64,000 nt of DNA, from positions 1,116,001 through 1,180,000 of the forward strand of contig NC_037321.1 of the NCBI RefSeq assembly GCF_000143535.2, given 5' to 3'. The number at the start of each line of letters is the position of its first letter. Within the stretch, counting starts at the first letter, position 1. Below, piece by piece: positions 24,536 through 35,338 of this stretch. The notes beneath the pieces were generated by a model, which was given only the letters and a program-made list of their open reading frames with translations, had not been told where the DNA came from and made no database searches. The position numbers and the translations under genes were made by a program. This DNA comes from Botrytis cinerea B05.10 (Eukaryota; Ascomycota; Leotiomycetes; Helotiales; Sclerotiniaceae).

Positions 24536-25597
24536 TTAGTGGTCGTCCAAAAGAGGGGCTCTCTCTTGATCCTCAGAGGCGAATGGAGTTTCCCTTCTGA
24601 ATGAAATCTCCTTGCCGAAAATTCCAGGAACAGCAACTATCAACGTAGCAAGGAAAAGCGTGCCCATTATGGTAAAGGCAAAGATCCACTGAAGAGCAAA
24701 TACTTTTGTGAAGAATTGGCCAACTCCGATGGCTGCCGTGATGATACTAAGAGCAAATCCCATGGTGTAATCCTAATATTTAGTCAGTACTTTTAGAAAC
24801 TTTGTGGTTCATGCTTTGAGTTTTAAATCGTTCAAACGTACCTTGTAAGCAGCAAGGAAGAAGAGTCCATATACTAAGATACCCCAGATTGCAACATTTG
24901 CTATGATACGTGCAGGAAGGTTGTGAGCTCCAACGGCAATAGCTCCGTTCCAGTATAAAGCTACGAATGTCCAAGCGAGTGGGCCAGAGGTAGCGGGCAT
25001 ATGAATAAATCTTGGGGTAGTGTTATGACGGAAGTAAAGAGAAGAAAGGTTGAAAAAATTGATGATCAATATGATCTCAGCCCATACGAAGTGAGATCGA
25101 ACGAACAACATGACGAAGGCAAATTGGAAGAGGTTGTTGACAATGAAATGACTTCCAACTGATGCTGCGGCGTTGACATGTTCAACCTCGTCGCTGAACA
25201 GATGAAGGACATATCCAATTTGAAGAATGAAGAGGAATAGCCTAAGACTGTGTGTTAATACTGTGAGCTTTGGGATACTGTCGGATAGAATCATACCAAT
25301 AAAATGAAGCAATGAAAGCATTCATAGCAAACGGAGTGTGATGTATCTTATTCTGCTCCCAAATGGTATGACGCCAACTGTGCTTGTCATCTTGAGGTGC
25401 GTTGAAGTTGTAGTAAAAGGTGACCACTACCACCAACAACCAGGATATAATTGTGCATATTTTATATGTCCAGATTGCTTGAAGTGGATGGGTATCTCGT
25501 CGCGCGAATGGATTCGCTGTGTGCCATGTCGTTAGTTTAGAGATATATTATGATGGATTTCGGAAGAGAAAGTACCTTGAGCAAATGAAGGACTCAT
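24536..25597 (-). CDS. DUF1774 family multi-pass membrane protein
   Basis: Four exons, 25597-25576, 25516-25297, 25241-24842 and 24772-24536, give 292 residues; all junctions keep phase and use GT...AG. Exon 1 is only 22 bases and encodes MSPSFAQ. Hydrophobic segments span the protein, from WLLVVVVTFYY near the start to LQWIFAFTIMGTLFLATLIV near the end, consistent with about eight membrane helices. Conserved stretches include NAAASVGSHFIVNNLFQF and RHNTTPRFIH, and the tail ends in ERAPLLDD. I recognise this as the fungal DUF1774 family; the biochemical role is not established. Homologues are found across filamentous ascomycetes. No partner is obvious next to it. Confidence 0.8.
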
Positions 25598-27361
25598 CGT
25601 GAAACTGTGTAGGCTGGATCTGCCAGAAATCAAGAAGTCAAGTAGGATATTTGAATATGATTCTGCTGAGGTTCGTTGACTTTGTCAAGAAAATAGGTGG
25701 TGTTGATTCACAAGGAGGCTGATTGATGGAATTTCTCTTTAGTAACTGCAGCTGAAAAGAGGAGAAGGGACAAACATGATATTACGTACCCAATATGAGC
25801 GAGCCAAACAAAGCAGGATGAGGATATGGGTATCTTTGGTCTCTGGAGTATCACGCGTTGGGTATTGCGAAGATAGATTTGTGGGAGTAGTCTCGTCTTG
25901 TTTCGTTAATCGAGCTTTAGCATCGTTCACAACTTCAGCAGAATGATAAATTAAGCTTGACTTTAATTTTTGAAGGGAAGGAGCTAGGTAGAGTAGTAGT
26001 TTGTCTACTCGTACATACCTACCGACAGCCCACCCACCTAGCTATATAAACTCAAGGAATGGAAAATCAAGCTTCCATTCGAGTAGCAAGCATGACGTAC
26101 GGGAAGATAGGGACCCTTGAAACGACTAGCACTAACACTAAAGGTGCATACGAAGTGCGATCTATGATTTACCCCGCACTCACAACCACCAAACAGACTC
26201 AAGCGATCCTATCATTCGTTCAACTCGAAACTTGGATTCTCGTCCGCATACGGGGATTGGCTTGCGAGGCGACTGGGCGAGCTGAGGTGGTCGAATATCA
26301 ATGATTTCCACTGGCAATGTGATACAGTACTGGGCGGAGCGAGGCATGGTGGCCAATCAAGAAGAGGAAGCATGCGGAAGGAATCCTACTAACAAGGTGG
26401 CTACTGTCTCAGTACATGCACTTGGAGGGTACTCCGTGTGTACAGAACAGAGTATGCAATTGTGGAATTCCCGTTGCATAATGCCATTGAAAACTTGACC
26501 ATTCAGGGTCGGGCTTTGGAGCTGTACTCAATTTTGACAAATGTGGTAGTCTGGCCGTCTAACGATTGAGAAGATTCTATAGCTACCTAGGTATACCATC
26601 TAGGGGGTACGACTAACCAACTGACTAACTGGGCGGAAGCATTGGTATGATATAATATGTATTAGTCTAGAATATGAATCTTTTCGAGCGACTTGATATA
26701 CCTACTAGGGAGGTAGGTAGGTATGTCGTAACGGTCGCAGACTTGACAGGATTGTGAGTCAACTCGGGTACACGTACGTGTCGATAAAGGATAAAGGGGG
26801 AGCGAGATCATCGATTGACTTCTTGTACCGGAGCAAACCTTCCAACATGTCTGTAGTAGGCTTGTATAGGCAAGTGCCTTTCGGGACATCAGGACAGAAG
26901 GGCAGAAGGGCAGGATTGTAAACATCTAAATACATATTTTCTACATGGAAGATTGCCTTCGAACAAGCAAACTGTTGCGCCATGTACATCGCCGTCGTCT
27001 TGTCTACCGGATATATATGGGTGATCGCGTATATTCAATGGCATTAAGCATCAGAATGAATGCCCTTTCAATAGTCGATTGCCATTAAACTCGAGATTGC
27101 CACATTATAAATCAACCTAGGCTTGGTTATAAAAAGTAAAAGCTCAAAATCAATCAATCATCTACGGAGTAATGTGGAGCACAGAAACATGATCGGCTCA
27201 AAAGCGTGACACCAGCCACACTGTTTATCGGGATTGAAGGGAGCTAATCCTTAATCCTTGGATTGTTATCACCAGCTCCATCCATTCAGGTACCAAAGGT
27301 CTTATCAACATATCTCGTACATTGAATTACAACATATCATCAAACATTCCGAACATCCATC
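25598..27361. other. Divergent intergenic region
   Basis: Lies between the divergently oriented DUF1774 (-) and aminopeptidase (+) genes, so it carries both promoters. Open frames at 26059-26498 and 26662-26989 show no domain and no clear splice partners. A GTAGGTAG run lies near 26712. Confidence 0.45.
27128..27135 (+). promoter_or_regulatory. Possible TATA box of the aminopeptidase gene
   Basis: TATAAAAA, 227 bases upstream of the aminopeptidase ATG, preceded at about 27105 by a weaker TTATAAAT. Position and sequence fit a TATA element, but the transcription start is unknown. Confidence 0.35.
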
Positions 27362-28717
27362 ATGAAGCTCACAAACTTATCACTCTTAGCTCTATCGGCA
27401 TCTCTTGCATCTGCAAGATTTATTGAACAACACGAAACGGATCAAGTTATCCTAAATTCTAATGTCGTGGATAGTGAGCGTTATCTGATCGAGACCGCCC
27501 CTGGCAAACAACAATGGGTTACAGAAGAAGAGAAATGGGAATTAAGAAGAGTATGTAAACTGTGCGACCCAGAGTAGCGTTAGCTGACATCGCGAAGAAT
27601 GGACAGAACTTTATGGACATTACGGAAACTCCAGAACTTGGCACCTTGAAGGCTTCGTCGGTCAAGGCGAAGTTTCCATCAAAACCAACCCTTCAGAAAG
27701 ACCTCAAACCGCTACTTAAAGACTTGGACAAGTCTAATATGCACGAGAACCTCAAGACCTTCACTAGTTTTCACACCAGATATTACAAGTCCGACTATGG
27801 TCGTCAGTCCTCAGAATGGCTTCTGGAGCAAGTTCAAGGGTTGATCAAGGATGCTGGAGCCGATAAACACGGAGCTCACGCTCGTCATTTCAAACATTCA
27901 TGGGGACAAAATAGTATTATTGCTACAATTCCTGGACAAAAGAATTCGACCGTTGTCGTAGGCGCACATCAGGACTCCATAAACCTCTTTTTACCTTCTA
28001 TCCTGTCTGCCCCTGGCGCTGATGATGATGGAAGTGGAACTGTGACTATTCTCGAAACCCTTCGTGTATTACTCACATCCAAGGATGTTATCGAAGGAAA
28101 GGGGGAGAATACTATTGAATTTCACTGGTAAGTAGATCCCTTCTCATTTCACAAATCCAATCAATTAGGTGCCTGGAGTTCACATGTATGACTCTAACAT
28201 TTAATCAGGTACTCGGCTGAAGAGGGTGGTTTGCTCGGCAGTCAAGCCATTTTCTCCGAATATGAGAAGACTGGTCGAGATATTAAGGCAATGCTTCAAC
28301 AGGATATGACGGGATACACTCAAAAGACTTTGGATGCCGGAGAGCCAGAGAGTGTTGGTGTGATTACCGATTTTGTCGACCCTGACTTGACAGATTTTAT
28401 CAAGAAGATCGTTACCGAGGTAAGTTGCTTATAATAAGCACTGGGAGTCATAGTTTCTTGTTTCTCTGCTTACACGACTTTAGTATTGTGATATCCCATA
28501 CGTCGAGACAAAATGTGGCTATGCTTGCTCTGACCATGCTAGCGCTTCAAAGGCTGGGTACGCCTCTGCTTTCGTCATTGAGAGCGACTTCAAGTACTCC
28601 GATAACCATATCCATACTTCGGATGACACCATCAAGTACTTGAACTTCGACCACATGCTGCAGCATGCTCGTTTGACTCTTGGTTTGGTTTATGAGCTTG
28701 CATTTGCAAAGCTATAG
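27362..28717 (+). CDS. LAP1: Secreted leucine aminopeptidase, peptidase family M28
   Basis: Exons 27362-27550, 27598-28127, 28209-28419 and 28484-28717 give 387 residues, the usual length for fungal M28E aminopeptidases. It starts with a signal peptide ([18 protein letters not shown]), followed by a propeptide of about 60 residues. The two-zinc site is complete: His in VVGAHQDS, Asp in GADDDGSG, the Glu pair in [10 protein letters not shown], Asp in LQQDMTGY and His in NHIHTSDD. It removes N-terminal residues, with preference for leucine, from peptides outside the cell. The cysteines in [14 protein letters not shown] should form the family disulphide. Introns are 47, 81 and 64 bases, all GT...AG. 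A TATA-like box lies upstream. No defects seen. Confidence 0.93.
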
Positions 28718-29416
28718 ATGGCTTTGTGCAGTATATTAAGTGGCTGTCTCGCACGCCATCGAAGATGATTATGGCCTTGGATTATTTGTATTTACAAGAG
28801 ATTTTGGAAGCATTATATTGGCAGAAGCATCTATCGTTAATCTGTGTTGAATATCTGGTGGCTGTAAGCTTCACATGTGTTGTGCATTGAGACTATGCAA
28901 GAAATGTATTAGGGTCAGAGGTGCAGGTGGCTTCAATTCAATTACCTAATTGTTCAGAGAAATGAATCAAGAAACGAAGTGATCAACTCGACGATTGAAG
29001 ACCTTGAAACACTGCACTCGTACAGTATCATCAATCGACCCAACTCCTCATCTTCTACCCACAGTGTTCGATGATGGCACGATTCAATTTGGTCGTGCAT
29101 GATTGGTTCGAAGTGGACGACCCTGTGCGGCCGTGCCTTATCGGACGTCAGTCGTCACTTCCTTACTAGTCTGATAGATAGGTATCCATATGACTCCTAT
29201 CCTATCCTATCCTATCCTATCAATCAATCAATCTATCTGCATCTCTCCCCTACTGCATACATACTGAGGTATCAGTAGACAGATAGTTCTTCTTCTTAAC
29301 AGTTCCTCCATCCGGATACCTGTCATCTTCAGAACTTCATCTTTGCAGTCCCCTTTCCAAATTCCAATCAGGCAGATATATTCATCACTTTGCTCAATTC
29401 CTTATCTTGAATCAAG
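28718..29416. other. Intergenic region
   Basis: Spacer between two plus-strand genes, with a CTATC pentamer repeat at about 29197-29220 followed by CAAT repeats. Nothing else seen. Confidence 0.45.
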
Positions 29417-30584
29417 ATGGCAATCTATTCATCCGTCCCGCCACCCTCACAACAGGCTTCCGGCTTACCAGGTCCAGACATCGAAGCCTGGACAGTGTCT
29501 GCTCTAGAATCACTCAATGTTTCTCCCACTGCTCGCGGTACCGGAGTTACACTTTCTATTCCGCTCGAACAGGTTGAGCCTCCCAAAGACGCGACGCCCT
29601 CAAGGCCCACCGCGTACAAACCTCGCAAAGAACTTTTGAAACGCGATAGTCAGAAACACAGAGAGACACTGCTGAGGGGAAAGGAGGGCAGTCGTAGACG
29701 CCAAAGATGGGAGAACGGTGAGTGTTACCGATGAACGGTGATGTAGAATTGAAGTTGCCACTCATCTGGCATTTCGATCTCAACCATCAAAGCATGCCGT
29801 GTCACACAACGCGATACTTGGGAAATTGAGAAGGCCGAGTGCGAATGACATCGATTACTGATTTGAATTGCATTCGCAGATCATCTACTCCATGTTCCAA
29901 ATGCCCAACCGCCACTTCCAAGTGACTGGGAAGTTCGTCCGACCTACCCCGTTCATCACGTACCGTATTATTTAGCTCCTTTGTGGGATGCGGGTGTCCG
30001 TCATCGAGCTGAAGAAATCGCCGCTGAAAAGAAATTGGACAAAGCAAGAAAGGCAGGCAGCTGCGAGGAGAGAGGCCGTGTTCCGCAAGATTTAAGACAG
30101 AAGCTCAAGAAGAGCAAAGGAGCTAAGAGTCTTTTGCAAGACTTGGAGGAGGAGGTGAGAAAGTTCGTCCAAGAATATGAAGGAAAGCAGAAAATCCTGG
30201 GACAGATGAAGGAAGATGAAATGGATAGTGAGGATGAAGAAATTGTGTTCATTGGAAGAAATGGCACAATGAGTGATGAGCAGCGGAATCTAGTCGAGGA
30301 AGAGTTACAAAGAGAAAAACTAGTCTTCGATTCTTTAGCTGATGACACAGGGGCAAGCTTCGGGTATGTTATATTCCTGATCATCTGAGAGTTCACTCTA
30401 ACATCCTTATAGACGTTGGCTCGTCCATTCTATTGCATCTTACTATGGTCTCACTTCTCGATCTATCACAGTCGGCGATCCCGCTCGTCGCGAGGCCTAT
30501 GTCGGTATAAAGGAAATGGGTACGGGTGGACAGATTTCTCGTCTCCAATCCGACCTCCCCCGTCCGTTGTGGGGAATGATCTGA
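29417..30584 (+). CDS. R3H domain protein
   Basis: Exons 29417-29717, 29880-30363 and 30413-30584 give 318 residues. The C-terminal R3H motif (RWLVHSIASYYGLTSRSI, with Arg-x3-His) spans the second intron, whose removal restores it. The N-terminal half carries the proline-rich segment typical of fungal R3H-associated proteins (ELLKRDSQKHRETLLRGKEG, then PLPSDWEVRPTYPVHHVPYY). The middle is Lys/Glu-rich and probably helical, with an acidic patch DSEDEE. R3H domains bind single-stranded nucleic acid, so a role in RNA or ssDNA binding is likely, but the target is unknown. Intron 1 is 162 bases; intron 2 is 49. Confidence 0.85.
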
Positions 30585-31204
30585 TTGTGAAGGTTTGATG
30601 TTTTACCTTGGCAGACCTTTGCCAATACTCTTTTCTGTTCTGGTTATCAGTGCCACATTTTGAGCTCATTCTTCGTCCGTTACATTACTCGGTTTTGCAT
30701 AGCTATTAGATCCGTAGATGATAGGTCTAATCATCATATTTAATTCAATGAAACCTTATGATTTTCCAACTTACTACTCACCTTGACGATAAATCTTTCA
30801 CTCCGAGTGAGTCCTGACAAGTGTGTTGATACGGCCAGTAGTAATGACAACATAACAGTACTGCTTGCAGTGATGTCAATTACTCTTAGTCTAGTCAGGG
30901 CGTGCGCTGTCTCAACCCTCGAGCGTGTCTACGGAGTTTCTGTTCTTGAGTCAAGTCCACGAGTTTCAGCCTCCGGTCACATATCCGAGGTATCCCTTCC
31001 GATGAAACCCCCACTGTAAATTATTCAGATCCCGTACTAACTCCGCAAACATATCTGGAGAGGGTTTAATAAGAGTACAATCAAGAATTTATAAATTTAC
31101 CAGAAACCCAGACGTGTATTTGTCTTTTTTCCTTTCTTTTACTAAAGCATGCGCATATAGATCAATTTTCTTGTAAGCGGCGCATCTTGCAATTTACAGT
31201 CATT
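30585..31204. other. Intergenic region
   Basis: Spacer and promoter between R3H and AFG1 genes. No supported gene. Confidence 0.4.
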
Positions 31205-33064
31205 ATGAAACTACGAACTACATCGGCGCGATCCTTTCGATTCTTATCCGCAAATTCTAGAAGTACATACAAAGGTTCAAGGAATTGGATATGTGTTAAT
31301 CGCTGTGAACTCAATAGAGAAAATGGAAGGAGATACATCTCTGCGATCGCATTGGCGCCGAGGAAACCGACCTCGAATTTAGACGCCGCTTCATCAGCAC
31401 CAAGACGTCTACTGGCTTTTCCCGCATCTTTTGTTGCAGGGCAGCGAAGGTCTTTGGCCACTGTTCAAAATGGTACACAGTCTTTCTGGTCAACGAAAAA
31501 CATTTGCTAAGAGTACTGCAGAAAATCCGGATGATCGAGGACCTATGAAGGAATACAATGCGCGCGTTGCGTCGGGACAATTGAGGGACGATGAACACCA
31601 GAGAGGTCAGCAACACATATACGTATTCATACTCTGTAACAAAGTCTGACGAATTGTGCTTTTAGGCATTATACAGAATCTTCAACATCTCCACGACGAA
31701 TTGCGATATTATAATGCGCCTGCGATTGTTCACCCAACCCTTGAATCTCTTCAGCCTCCGCCAACTTCCATGTTTGGACGTATATTTGGAAACAAACCCA
31801 AAGAATCGGCCTTGAAGGAGATACCAGAAAACCTTCCTCGAGGACTCTATTTATACGGAGATGTAGGAAGTGGAAAGACCATGTTGATGGACATGTTTTA
31901 TGAGACACTGCCAAGCAGTGTAGCATCGAAAACGAGGATCCATTTCCATAATTTTATGCAGGATGTTCATAGGAGGTTACATATGATGAAAATGCAATAC
32001 GGAAATGATATTGATGCTGTACCTTTCGTGGCAGCGGATATTGCGGAGAAGGGAAATGTCTTGTGTTTTGATGAATTTCAATGCACAGATGTGGCTGATG
32101 CTATGATCTTGAGAAGGTATTGTCCTCTTTCTCCTTTGGCCAGATTTTGGTTCTTATGCTCATCTTCTATAGACTTTTGGAATCTTTAATGTCCCACGGA
32201 GTCGTTCTTGTCACAACCTCCAATCGTCACCCGGATGACCTTTACCGTAACGGCATTCAAAGAGAATCATTTATTCCTTGTATTAATCTCCTCAAATCCC
32301 GTCTTCACGTCATAAACCTCGACAGTCCTACAGATTACCGAAAGATTCCTCGTCCTCCTTCCGGCGTCTATCATTGTCCTCTAGACGCTCACGCGCCTAC
32401 TCATGCGGAAAAATGGTTCCGTTTTCTTGGTGACCCTGAACAATCTACCCCTCATTCAGAAACTCAACATGTCTGGGGTCGCGAAATTCACGTTCCGAAA
32501 GTTAGTGGTAAAGCTGCTATGTTCACATTCGATGAATTGATTGGAAAACCCACTAGCGCAGCTGATTACATTGAACTTATGAGAAGCTACGACGCATTTA
32601 TTGTTACGGATGTTCCCGGAATGACACATCAACAACGTGATCTCGCTCGTCGTTTCATCACGTTCATCGATGCCGTATATGAATCTCGTGCCAAGCTTGT
32701 CTTGACGACTGCCGTACCATTAACGCAATTGTTTTTGTCGAAAGAAGAAATTCAAGATAGCATGAAGAAAGAAGTGGAGGATAAGAAAGGACAGAAAGAA
32801 GAACTCAATGATGGAGAAGAACTTAATGATGCAATGAGAATGATGATGGATGATTTGGGTATGAATATGAATATGTTGAAGAATACTAGCATATTTAGTG
32901 GAGATGAAGAGAGATTCGCATTTGCGAGAGCGCTGAGTCGGTTGAGTGAGATGGGAAGTCAGCAATGGGTAGAGAGGGGTATGGGATTAGAGAAAGATGG
33001 GGGAGAGAAGGAGAAGGAGGGTTGGCAGAAGGTTAGAAGTAAGAGGTTGGAGGATAGTATGTAG
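31205..33064 (+). CDS. AFG1: AFG1-like mitochondrial AAA-type ATPase
   Basis: Exons 31205-31472, 31522-31605, 31666-32116 and 32173-33064 give 564 residues. The N-terminus is rich in Arg and Ser with few acids (MKLRTTSARSFRFLSANSR), as expected for a mitochondrial presequence. Walker A is GDVGSGKT (about residue 181), Walker B is VLCFDEFQ (about 249), and VLVTTSNRHPDDLY follows as the sensor region. The second half has the family motifs KVSGKAAMFTFDEL and YIELMRSYDAFIVTDVP. In yeast Afg1 helps turn over or assemble mitochondrial respiratory subunits at the inner membrane. An acidic, Met-rich insertion (LNDAMRMMMDDLGMNMNML) sits near the C-terminus. Exon 1 to 2 uses the AG at 31520-31521, the acceptor that keeps the frame; the other AGs nearby do not. 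Confidence 0.9.
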
Positions 33065-33186
33065 TGGGAGTATATTTGGAGTAGCTTGGAAGTTGAAGTT
33101 GATACTGCGCGAGATACCAATGATTTGCTGCTTAGATGATGGAAGGGCTGGAGGATGGAGGAGATCTATAGTTGGATTGTTGGATT

Positions 33187-33235
<49 letters not shown>

Positions 33236-34055
33236 CATCTTTTTTTTTTTTTTTTTTTTTGAGAATACCACTACGATATATAGGATATACAAGTATGATA
33301 GATCGATCGAAATATACCCAAATGCGAAGTCAATCTAAGTGTATTAGTATCACTTGAGTTACATAGTCAGCGAGAGTGAAGAATAGGATAAGCGAGCTCA
33401 CGGGGCGGGAAGGGGCATCGTTTTTTAATCCATTCCTCCCCTCCCTTTCTTTTTCAGTTTGTTTGTCTCTTTTCTATTTTGAAAACTTGAAAACATATGA
33501 ACTTCTTGCCTAAGTAGGCAAATTGGAGAATATTTCGATCTCTCAACATCTCTGCTTTCGAGGGCATGCTCTCCTGCTTGTTGGATTTTGCGCGAGTGTC
33601 GTTTGAGGAAAATTTTTGAGGGCATCTGGGATTTACTATGGGCGTTCTTTTTTTTTAGCGTGCACTTCTGATAGGGGTACGTCAAGTCATGTTGGATATT
33701 TAATATACTGTCTTCTGCATGATTACACATATGATATCTAGTCACTATTAGTATTTCCATCTGAGGAAGGAGTGGGAACACGTCTTGATTACTTAGTTTT
33801 GTGTTGTGACTGTGGATGTATTCTTAGAATTTGACTTGGAATGGTGATTCGAAATGGAAATGGTGTTGATGGTGACTGTTTTTATTGAGGACTTGATTGG
33901 GGTTTGGAGATGACTGGATGTTGGATATTGGATGCTGACTGGGTTTTGATGTGTTTAAAGACGCTTCTGGTTTCCTTCTGTTTCTTTTTTCTTTTTTTTC
34001 TCAACTTCAAATTTTAAAGGAAAGGGTTTAAAGTGATTACACTCTACATCAAAAG
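33065..34055. other. Intergenic region with GA and poly-T runs
   Basis: Downstream of AFG1. It contains (GA)20 at 33191-33230 and a 21-base T run at 33240-33260. No coding frame looks real. Confidence 0.5.
33191..33260. repeat. (GA)20 microsatellite and adjacent poly-T tract
   Basis: Forty bases of uninterrupted GA at 33191-33230, then a short spacer and about 21 T at 33240-33260. Such tracts are prone to slippage and assembly error. Confidence 0.9.
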
Positions 34056-35338
34056 ATGCATCAAGACGATACAAGCGTAGCTGAAGGAAATTCAGTAGAT
34101 GATATTCCAGAAGCTCCAGAACCTACGACAGAACTCTCCCATCCCAAACATGGAACCAAGAACTTTTCACGAGCAAACCCTTCCGATACTACTCATTCCC
34201 CGTCAAAGGCCAATCGCATATCCAAACATGCAACATTTCTCAATACACCTAACGATTACATTACTCCCATCATTCACACTCAAACCCCCCAGTTTCTCAC
34301 GAACAATCCTGAAGAATCTTCACCAAATACCACTTCCGAGAGTTTAGAAACGAGCGATACTACAGATAACTCAGAAGACACTTTAGAAGAAACTCCCCAC
34401 CATCTTACCATCTACACCAGCTATGACAGCACACACAAACTCTTCCTCAAAAGCACAATCGACTGGAACGGCCTCGCCCAAGCCCACTACACCCCAGAAA
34501 TCGAAACCATCACCACATTTCTCGACCACAACGAACACTATCCCCATCTCTACCCTTCTGAACCCCTCCTCCCCAACACCACCGAATCCCACTCCTCCAC
34601 CCTCCAAACCTTCTTCAACAGCCTCGAAAAATCCTTCCCCAACTCCGACTTCCCCACCCTGCAAAAAGCCATCGACGTCCTCGCGCTGGAACAAGGAAAG
34701 ACAGCCACAAATGGCGCTCCGTCTTTTGTTTTGCTCTATGCCCTTCGAGCGCAAATATGGTATTCAGGGGTGACGATGAGGGATGCGTGGGTGAAGTTTC
34801 AGGATCACGGGTTTGCGATTTGTTTTAGGGGGTTTGAGGGGTTGGTGAGGGAGGCGGGGAGGTTTAGAGAGGGAGGGGCGGAGAGGTTTGGGTTGTTGCT
34901 TGGGGAGGAGGTGGGGGGTGGGTGGAGAGGGAGGGAGAGCGGGGTGCGGAATTAGACTCCTCTTCCTCTTCCTCTCCCTCTTCCCTAATTACCGAAATCT
35001 TCGCAACAGTGCTGCCGCATATCTATTTCGAGGCCTACGGATGGAATCAAGCCTGTGCGATGTTCAATGCGCATCTGGGTGTGCAGATTGGCCAGTGCAG
35101 GTTCAGGAAGTGGATTGTGCCGGTCGTGGCCGAGAGATTAAGATTACTGGATCAGAGACACACGGCGAGGATCAGGAGGATACTGAAGAAGCAGGCGCTA
35201 AGGACGGGAGTGCGGATCACGCCGAAGAGTTTTTGTGGGGTGTTTAATGAGATGACGGGGTTCAAGGTTGAGGAACTGGTTCTAAGGGATGTGCAGAATT
35301 GGTTGGTAAGCATGGGGAGGAAGGATGGGAATGCTTGA
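34056..35338 (+). CDS. Unrecognised protein, probably spliced
   Basis: I do not recognise this family. Model: exons 34056-34917 and 35010-35338 (92-base intron, donor GTGGGT, acceptor CAACAG, CTAAT branch site), 396 residues. The first 130 residues are polar, Ser/Thr/Pro-rich and likely disordered. From about 135 the protein looks folded (HLTIYTSYDSTHKLFLKSTI, then SFVLLYALRAQIWYS). The second exon encodes a basic helical segment (CRFRKWIVPVVAERLRLL, then ARIRRILKKQALRTG). Without splicing the first frame ends at 34955, while the second frame overlaps it in another register, so an intron or a frameshift is needed to join them. Base composition flips from C-rich (34.44-34.69 kb) to G-rich (34.77-34.96 kb) inside exon 1. 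Confidence 0.55.

Noticed and set aside
26662..26989. Short minus-strand frames between the DUF1774 and aminopeptidase genes
   Set aside because: No ATG-led frame with a domain and no clear introns; the area fits a shared promoter.
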